A DNA stretch of 64,000 nt, from contig JAZQUI010000036.1 in NCBI GenBank assembly GCA_045631205.1, positions 1 through 64,000 on the forward strand, read 5' to 3'. Source of the DNA: HGM04593 sp045631205. GTDB lineage: Bacteria; Bacteroidota; Bacteroidia; Bacteroidales; Bacteroidaceae. A model generated the notes under the pieces. It had not been told where the DNA came from. It saw only the letters and a program-made list of their open reading frames with translations, and did no database searches. Every line of letters begins with the position of its first letter. The first letter of the stretch is position 1. The translations under genes were made by a program, and so were the position numbers. Below are positions 58,888 to 64,000 of the stretch, in pieces.

Positions 58888-58923
58888 AATAAAAAAATAG
58901 AGCCGTGGCTCTATTTTTTTATT
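58888..58923. terminator. Bidirectional terminator between the guanylyltransferase and TPR genes
   Basis: A 17-bp stem (AATAAAAAAATAGAGCC with its inverse) closes a 2-nt loop, tight for RNA, so the inner base pair probably opens. The A and T runs serve both strands, and its right edge overlaps the 3' end of the TPR gene. Confidence 0.8.
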
Positions 58924-60317
58924 GTTTCAAGAAATCTTTTCGTCGAAATGTTTGCGTCATACACAAGGCCGAACAGGTCAAAAAGTATGTTCGACCTGCC
59001 GTTTATGGCGCTATCGGCATAAGGCAGCAAGTCTTCCTCTTTTTCCCCTGTCATATACATTGTAAAGGTGAGGCCGGCGTCGATATCTGTCGGGTCGCTG
59101 CTTAAATGTCGGGTGTAGAGGAGTACGTTTTTGGCAAGACTGTTGTGCTTGTACTTTATCAAGTGCATTGCCAGTGAGAAGAGGCACTCTTCGGTGTTCC
59201 AATCTTTTATATCCATCACATTCATTTCTTTGAATGTGAGGTTCTCTTTGTCGCGCAGGTCGTATAGTTCGTTGTCGCCCACAAGCAACTGTTTCAGGTT
59301 GTTTGGGTGCATAAGAAGGGCGAGCGATATTGCTCCCATTGCTGCATCTTCCTCTCCTGTACGAGCAAGTATTATTGCACGATTTATGCGTGCTGCCATA
59401 GCTTCAATGGTGTCGTCCTCGCAAAGTTCTATCACTTTATCGAACAAACTCAACGCGTTTCCTGCATTTCCGGTATTCCACTTGCAGAGTGCCTGGTAAA
59501 AACGGGGCATAGCCGAAGAGGGGTAACGTTCGGCCAGTGTACTGAATACCTTGTGTGCATTGGCATAGTCGCGCATAAAGTAGTAGCAGTACCCCTGCAT
59601 CATGCGGGCATAGTCTATCTCCTCGCCAATTGCAAGCTCGTATTCAAAGCACTCGAGCGCCTTGCCATACTTGTTTATCATATAATATATGTGGGCAAGT
59701 TGTTCCCAATAGAAAGTTGAGTAGGGGTCGAGGTCGAGCAGGTGATTGTATATCTCTATCGCTCCGTGGGTGTCTTGCAACTCAATCAGGCATTCGGCTT
59801 TTATTTCAAGGAGATTTCTGTGCCCGGGGTATTTGGTAAGGCCATACTCGGTTATTTCAAGAGCATCCTGCGCAAACCCGCCGTCGAGTAATATTTCGAG
59901 GGCTTCACAGGCACTTTCCCTTGTTATCTGCTTTTTGTTCAGTATCTCTATGGCGATATTTTTTGCTTCGCGATACTCTTTGAGTGCAATGAAGACTTGT
60001 GCTTGCAGCAGCTTGCTTTCGTCGTCATCGGTAAATCCCTGTTCCCCAAGTATTGTGAGTGCTTTTTCGGGTTCGTTCTTTGCGAGCAGCAGCTTTACCT
60101 CCATCTTTGTGAGTTCCGGTGCTGCCGGGTGCAGCCTTTGAGCGTGGGTGTAAACCTCCTCGGCGGCCTCTATTGCATCCTGAAAAATGTAATAGATCAG
60201 AATGTCGAGGAGGTCGTCTATGCCGAAATATGAGCAGACATCGTTTCTTCTTGTCTGCTCATATTTTTGTAGAATTTCGCGAAATTCCGGTGAATCAAAA
60301 TAGCTTTTGTTGTCCAT
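58911..60317 (-). CDS. TPR-repeat protein
   Basis: A 468-residue soluble protein made largely of tetratricopeptide repeats, which hold protein partners. Clear repeats include EPEKALTILGEQGFTDDDESKLLQA, DTHGAIEIYNHLLDLDPYS, KYGKALECFEYELAIGEE and RDYANAHKVFSTLAERYPSS. There is no signal or membrane segment. Partner and role unknown. It lies 18 bp after glnS on the same strand, so the two are probably co-transcribed. Confidence 0.85.
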   Translation of the reverse strand: MDNKSYFDSPEFREILQKYEQTRRNDVCSYFGIDDLLDILIYYIFQDAIEAAEEVYTHAQRLHPAAPELTKMEVKLLLAKNEPEKALTILGEQGFTDDDESKLLQAQVFIALKEYREAKNIAIEILNKKQITRESACEALEILLDGGFAQDALEITEYGLTKYPGHRNLLEIKAECLIELQDTHGAIEIYNHLLDLDPYSTFYWEQLAHIYYMINKYGKALECFEYELAIGEEIDYARMMQGYCYYFMRDYANAHKVFSTLAERYPSSAMPRFYQALCKWNTGNAGNALSLFDKVIELCEDDTIEAMAARINRAIILARTGEEDAAMGAISLALLMHPNNLKQLLVGDNELYDLRDKENLTFKEMNVMDIKDWNTEECLFSLAMHLIKYKHNSLAKNVLLYTRHLSSDPTDIDAGLTFTMYMTGEKEEDLLPYADSAINGRSNILFDLFGLVYDANISTKRFLETIKK

Positions 60318-60335
60318 CCGGTATTGTTTTGAAGA

Positions 60336-62078
60336 TTATTTTCCTTTAATCTTGCTCCAAGTATCTTTGAGTGATACAGTGCGGTTGAAGATTAGTTTTT
60401 CGGGTGTTGAATCAGGGTCGATGTTGAAGTAACCGATGCGCTGGAATTGCAAATAGCTCAAAGGTTGCAATGTTGAGAGATATTTTTCAACGTAGCACTC
60501 GCTGCGCACCTCGAGTGAGCAGGGGTTAATCATTTCTTTCATTGCTTCAAGTGCATCGCATCCCTTCTCTTCTCTTATGGCAGCCATTTCGTCGCGGGGG
60601 TTCTCGGCTTTCCACAAGCGGTCGTAGAGACGCACCTCGGCTTTTACGCAGTGGTTGCGGCTTACCCAGTGTATGGTGCTCTTTACCTTGCGGTTGGCAT
60701 CCTTCTCGCCGGTTTTTGTGTCGGGGATGTACTCGCAGAGAACTTCTGTTACGTTGCCTTGCTCGTCTTTAACACAACCGGTGCAAAGTACGATGTAAGC
60801 GTTCTTCAAGCGCACTTCGCGGCCCTGTGTAAGGCGGAAGTAGTTCTTGGGAGCGTCTTCCATAAAGTCGTCGCGCTCTATCCACAATTCGCGGCTGAAT
60901 TCAATTGTATGTGTGCCATCCTCAGGCTTTTCGGGGTTGTTTATGGCTGTGAGCTCTTCAACCTTGCCTTCGGGGTAGTTGGTGATTGTGAGTTTCACAG
61001 GGTTGATAACCGCAGAAACGCGTGTCGCGCGTGAGTTGAGGTCCTCGCGTACAGCGCTTTCGAGAAGAGCAAAGTCGTTGAGGGCGTCGTATGTTGTGTA
61101 ACCAATCTTGTCAACAAAGTTGCGTATAGACTCGGGCGAGTAACCGCGACGGCGGAAGCCGCAGATAGTCGGCATGCGGGGGTCGTCCCATCCGTTTACA
61201 AGTCCCTCTTTTACAAGGATGAGCAGGTTGCGCTTGCTCATAAGGGTGTAGTTGAGGTTTAGTTTGTTGAACTCATATTGTCGGGGACGGTTGTCTTCGA
61301 GGTCCTTACCCTCTTTTATCCAATCCACGAAAAGGTCGTACAAAGGACGGTGGGGTACAAATTCAAGGGTACAAAGCGAGTGGGTAACTCCTTCGAGGTA
61401 GTCGCTCTGTCCGTGTGCAAAGTCGTACATAGGGTATGCTTTCCATGTAGTGCCTGTGCGGTGGTGTGCACTCTTTACCACGCGGTAGATAATGGGGTCG
61501 CGGAAGTGCATGTTTGAACTTGCCATATCAATCTTGGCACGCAACACCATTTTTCCCTCCTCAATCTCGCCGGTGTTCATCTTCTCAAAGAGTTCTAGGC
61601 TCTCCTCAATGGGGCGGTCGCGGTAAGGGCTGTTTGTACCGGGCTGTGTGGGAGTTCCTTTCTGGGCTGCAATCTGCTCGGCGCTCTGCTCGTCGATGTA
61701 TGCTTTGCCCTCCTTGATAAGGCGCACGGCAAAGTCCCACAATTGTGGAAAATAGTCCGAAGCGTAGTAAACATTCGCCCACTCAAAGCCAAGCCACTTG
61801 ATGTCTTCCATAATGGCATCAACGTACTCTACATCCTCTTTTGTGGGGTTGGTGTCGTCGAAACGCAGGTTGCACACACCGTTGTATTTTTCGGCCATAC
61901 CAAAATCCATACAGATGGCTTTTGCGTGACCTATGTGCAGGTAACCGTTGGGTTCGGGCGGGAAGCGTGTCTGTACTTTGCTTCCGTTTTTACCCTCGGC
62001 AAGGTCGTTTATGATTGCTTGCTCGATAAAACTGACACTCTTTTTCTCGTTCTTTTCAGTTTCGTTTATCTCGGTCAT
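60336..62078 (-). CDS. glnS: Glutamine-tRNA ligase
   Basis: Charges tRNA-Gln. The 580-residue class I enzyme has the HIGH motif in PNGYLHIGHAKAICMDFG and the KMSKS equivalent MSKRN, with FDDTNPTKEDVEYVD and GFRRRGYSPESIRNFVDKIG. The C-terminal beta-barrel anticodon domain begins after about residue 340. GlnRS means this organism charges tRNA-Gln directly, unlike bacteria that use the amidotransferase route. A TATTTTTG box is at 62126-62133 on the minus strand. Confidence 0.97.
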   Translation of the reverse strand: MTEINETEKNEKKSVSFIEQAIINDLAEGKNGSKVQTRFPPEPNGYLHIGHAKAICMDFGMAEKYNGVCNLRFDDTNPTKEDVEYVDAIMEDIKWLGFEWANVYYASDYFPQLWDFAVRLIKEGKAYIDEQSAEQIAAQKGTPTQPGTNSPYRDRPIEESLELFEKMNTGEIEEGKMVLRAKIDMASSNMHFRDPIIYRVVKSAHHRTGTTWKAYPMYDFAHGQSDYLEGVTHSLCTLEFVPHRPLYDLFVDWIKEGKDLEDNRPRQYEFNKLNLNYTLMSKRNLLILVKEGLVNGWDDPRMPTICGFRRRGYSPESIRNFVDKIGYTTYDALNDFALLESAVREDLNSRATRVSAVINPVKLTITNYPEGKVEELTAINNPEKPEDGTHTIEFSRELWIERDDFMEDAPKNYFRLTQGREVRLKNAYIVLCTGCVKDEQGNVTEVLCEYIPDTKTGEKDANRKVKSTIHWVSRNHCVKAEVRLYDRLWKAENPRDEMAAIREEKGCDALEAMKEMINPCSLEVRSECYVEKYLSTLQPLSYLQFQRIGYFNIDPDSTPEKLIFNRTVSLKDTWSKIKGK

Positions 62079-62125
62079 TGTATATATGTTTTTTTGTTTT
62101 TTATCAGTGTCTTTAATACAATTTA

Positions 62126-62133
62126 CAAAAATA
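62126..62133 (-). promoter_or_regulatory. -7 box of glnS (TATTTTTG)
   Basis: Exact TAnnTTTG match on the minus strand, 47 bp before the start codon. Confidence 0.5.
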
Positions 62134-62247
62134 GCACAAAAAACGGAATTTTCTTCAATGGCAGGGGGTATAAATTTCTAAAAATGGAATAATTGTGTCT
62201 GTTGAAAAAAATAGAGGATTTTAGGCCGGCTTTTGGAGTTTAATCAC

Positions 62248-62255
62248 TATCTTCG
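62248..62255 (+). promoter_or_regulatory. -7 box of fhs (TATCTTCG)
   Basis: TAnnTTCG match 42 bp before ATG 62298. TTTG at 62232-62235 is too near to be a normal -33 box. Confidence 0.5.
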
Positions 62256-62297
62256 CAATCTCTTACACGTGTATATAAATACTAAAATATATAAACT

Positions 62298-63959
62298 ATG
62301 AAAAGTGACATTGAGATAGCTCACGAAACGGAGCTGCAACGTATTGAGAATGTAGCTGCAATGATGGGTATTGCGGCAGACGACCTTGAACATTATGGTA
62401 AGTATATCGCAAAGCTCCCTTTGAGCCTTATTGGCGAGCAGAAGGGAAAACTTATCCTTGTTACCGCAATTACTGCCACACGTGCGGGTATTGGTAAAAC
62501 CACAGTATCTATCGGTCTTGCACTTGGTCTTAACAAGATTGGCAAGAAGGCTGTGGTAGCTCTCCGTGAGCCTTCACTCGGTCCCTGTTTCGGTATGAAG
62601 GGTGGTGCTGCCGGTGGCGGTTACGCACAGGTGTTGCCTATGGAGAAAATCAACCTTCACTTTACTGGTGACTTCCACGCGATTACTTCGGCTCACAATA
62701 TGATTGCGGCTTTGCTCGACAACTATCTCTATCAGCACGCAAAAGAGGGCTTCGGTCTTAAAGAGATTCTTTGGCGTCGTGTACTCGATGTGAACGACCG
62801 CTCTTTGCGCTCAATAATCACTGGCGTTGGCCCCGCTACAAATGGTCTTGTGGAGCAGGCTGGTTTCGATATTACCCCTGCATCGGAGCTTATGGCTATT
62901 CTCTGCCTTGCTTCAGATGAGAACGACTTGCGTCGTCGCATTGAGAACATTTTGCTTGGTTACACATATTCAGGTGACCCCTTCACCGTGAAAGATTTGG
63001 GTATTGCCGGCTCTATTATGGTTCTTTTGAAGGATGCCATACAGCCCAACCTCGTGCAGACAACCGAGAATACCCCCGCAGTGGTTCATGGTGGCCCCTT
63101 TGCAAATATTGCTCACGGTTGCAACTCGCAACTTGCTACCAAAATGGCTCTCGCCCATAGTGAATATACAATTACGGAGGCCGGTTTTGGTGCCGACCTT
63201 GGAGCTGAGAAATTCTATAACATCCTTTGCCGCAAGAGTGGTCTCCAACCCGATGCAACAGTTATTGTTGCCACAGCACAGGGCTTGAAGATGCACGGTG
63301 GTGTGGAACTCGACAAAATCAAGGAACCCGACATGGAGGGCTTGCGCAATGGTCTTGCCAACCTTGACCGTCACGTTGCCAACTTGCAGTCTTTCGGTCA
63401 GTCGGTAATAGTTGTGTTCAACCGTTTTGCTACCGATACCGACGAGGAGATGGCTCTTCTTCGCGCTCACGTGGAGCAGGAACTCGGCTTGCCTTTCGTT
63501 ATCAACAACGCCTTTGCACAGGGTGGCGAGGGTGCTGTGGAGATGGCACAGATTGTGGTTGATACCATCGCCAACAACCCCTCAAAGAAACTCGAATTTA
63601 CATACAGCGATGAGGACAGCATTGCTACAAAAATCGAGAAGGTTGCGAAAAATATCTATGGTGCCGCATCGGTATCATTTGCAAAACCCGCAATGGATCG
63701 CATAAAGCTTGCCGAGAAGTTGGGTATGACATCGTTCCCTGTATGCATTGCAAAGACACAGTTCTCTTTCAGTGCCGACGCGAAACTGTATGGTGCTGCA
63801 AAGGGGTTCAACTTGCAGATACGCGACGTTGTGCTTAACGCTGGTGCCGAGATGATTGTTGCCATTGCCGGCGACATCATTCGTATGCCCGGTCTTCCCA
63901 AAGACCCCCAGGCCAATCACATCGATTATATTAACGGTGAAATCGTAGGCTTGAGCTAA
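62298..63959 (+). CDS. fhs: Formate-tetrahydrofolate ligase
   Basis: Makes 10-formyltetrahydrofolate from formate, THF and ATP, supplying one-carbon units in anaerobes. The 553-residue protein has the full family pattern: TAITATRAGIGKTTVSIGLA (P-loop type ATP site), REPSLGPCFGMKGGAAGGGY, FTGDFHAITSAHNMIAALLD and TEAGFGADLGAEKFYNI. The C-terminal GDIIRMPGLPKDPQANHID is typical. Serine/glycine breakdown genes elsewhere in the window produce related one-carbon and pyruvate pools, but there is no operon link. It ends 6 bp before the next gene. Confidence 0.97.
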   Translation: MKSDIEIAHETELQRIENVAAMMGIAADDLEHYGKYIAKLPLSLIGEQKGKLILVTAITATRAGIGKTTVSIGLALGLNKIGKKAVVALREPSLGPCFGMKGGAAGGGYAQVLPMEKINLHFTGDFHAITSAHNMIAALLDNYLYQHAKEGFGLKEILWRRVLDVNDRSLRSIITGVGPATNGLVEQAGFDITPASELMAILCLASDENDLRRRIENILLGYTYSGDPFTVKDLGIAGSIMVLLKDAIQPNLVQTTENTPAVVHGGPFANIAHGCNSQLATKMALAHSEYTITEAGFGADLGAEKFYNILCRKSGLQPDATVIVATAQGLKMHGGVELDKIKEPDMEGLRNGLANLDRHVANLQSFGQSVIVVFNRFATDTDEEMALLRAHVEQELGLPFVINNAFAQGGEGAVEMAQIVVDTIANNPSKKLEFTYSDEDSIATKIEKVAKNIYGAASVSFAKPAMDRIKLAEKLGMTSFPVCIAKTQFSFSADAKLYGAAKGFNLQIRDVVLNAGAEMIVAIAGDIIRMPGLPKDPQANHIDYINGEIVGLS

Positions 63960-63965
63960 ACCGTT

Positions 63966-64000
63966 ATGGCAAAACCCCTTGCAGAACGTTTGCGCCCTAC
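63966..64000 (+). CDS. rarA: Start of probable replication-associated recombination protein RarA (partial)
   Basis: Only the first 11 codons are in the window: MAKPLAERLRP. This is the standard beginning of RarA/MgsA, the AAA+ ATPase that acts at stalled forks (it usually starts with PLAERxRP before the clamp-loader-type ATPase). The assignment rests on this short match and is tentative. It starts 6 bp after the fhs stop, which suggests one operon. Confidence 0.65.
   Translation, partial: MAKPLAERLRP

Overview
The window reads as a stretch of a Bacteroidales (phylum Bacteroidota) chromosome, probably a gut commensal. Three things point there. Many genes are preceded by the phylum's vegetative promoter, a -7 box TAnnTTTG or TAnnTTCG, sometimes with a TTTG -33 box 19-23 bp upstream. 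Start codons have A-rich leaders and no clear Shine-Dalgarno sequence. Several families are typical of the group: DUF4834, DUF4250, the type IX secretion plug protein, a NagB/PIG-L fusion, UpxY-type NusG and Bacteroidota LptD. I cannot resolve family or genus. I see no phage, insertion sequence, CRISPR array or rRNA. There is one tRNA gene, tRNA-Arg(CCG).

Layout. 0-5 kb: a BASS-type transporter, a SemiSWEET sugar transporter, and a minus-strand run of sdaA, an exported thioredoxin and prmA, then an RmlD-like reductase. 5-13 kb: a small-gene run (DUF4250, FKBP isomerase, TSCPD protein) behind a giant secreted GH20 hexosaminidase with a C-terminal sorting-type motif, then an S9 peptidase. 13-19.3 kb: UPF0126/TRIC channel, aldo/keto reductase, PAP2 phosphatase, nadA, and the divergent threonine-to-glycine pair (SDR threonine dehydrogenase and kbl). 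19.4-30 kb: glycan catabolism, with a two-domain esterase, a second GH20 enzyme, a ROK sugar kinase, a Ser-type sulfatase, its anaerobic maturase, and a NagB-like/PIG-L fusion. 30-39.8 kb: housekeeping (trxA, dnaE, psd, pssA, tadA, yraN family, birA, pyrH).

39.8-44.3 kb is the most unusual part. It is a tightly packed minus-strand operon of a VTC/triphosphate-tunnel-type protein, a DUF4956 membrane protein, a DUF2490 outer-membrane barrel and a secreted beta-helix protein carrying two dockerin-like calcium repeats. The genes touch or overlap, so they probably act together at the envelope, but I know of no assigned function for the set. 44.4-64 kb: HD hydrolase, lptD, ung, asnA, tRNA-Arg, an LpxL-type acyltransferase, proS, an OmpA lipoprotein, DUF1460 amidase-like protein, the T9SS plug protein, an UpxY-like NusG with a WecA/MraY-type transferase, a mannose-1-phosphate guanylyltransferase, a TPR protein, glnS, fhs, and the first codons of a probable rarA.

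How the genes work together. The 19-30 kb block would remove sulfate, acetyl esters and terminal N-acetylhexosamine from host-type glycans and feed amino sugars to central metabolism. The secreted GH20 with a sorting-type tail fits with the plug-protein gene 45 kb away. Envelope construction is over-represented (psd, pssA, lptD, lpxL-like, WecA-like, GDP-mannose, OmpA). Transcription units are separated by strong palindromic terminators, several of them perfect palindromes of 34-44 bp that can serve both strands.
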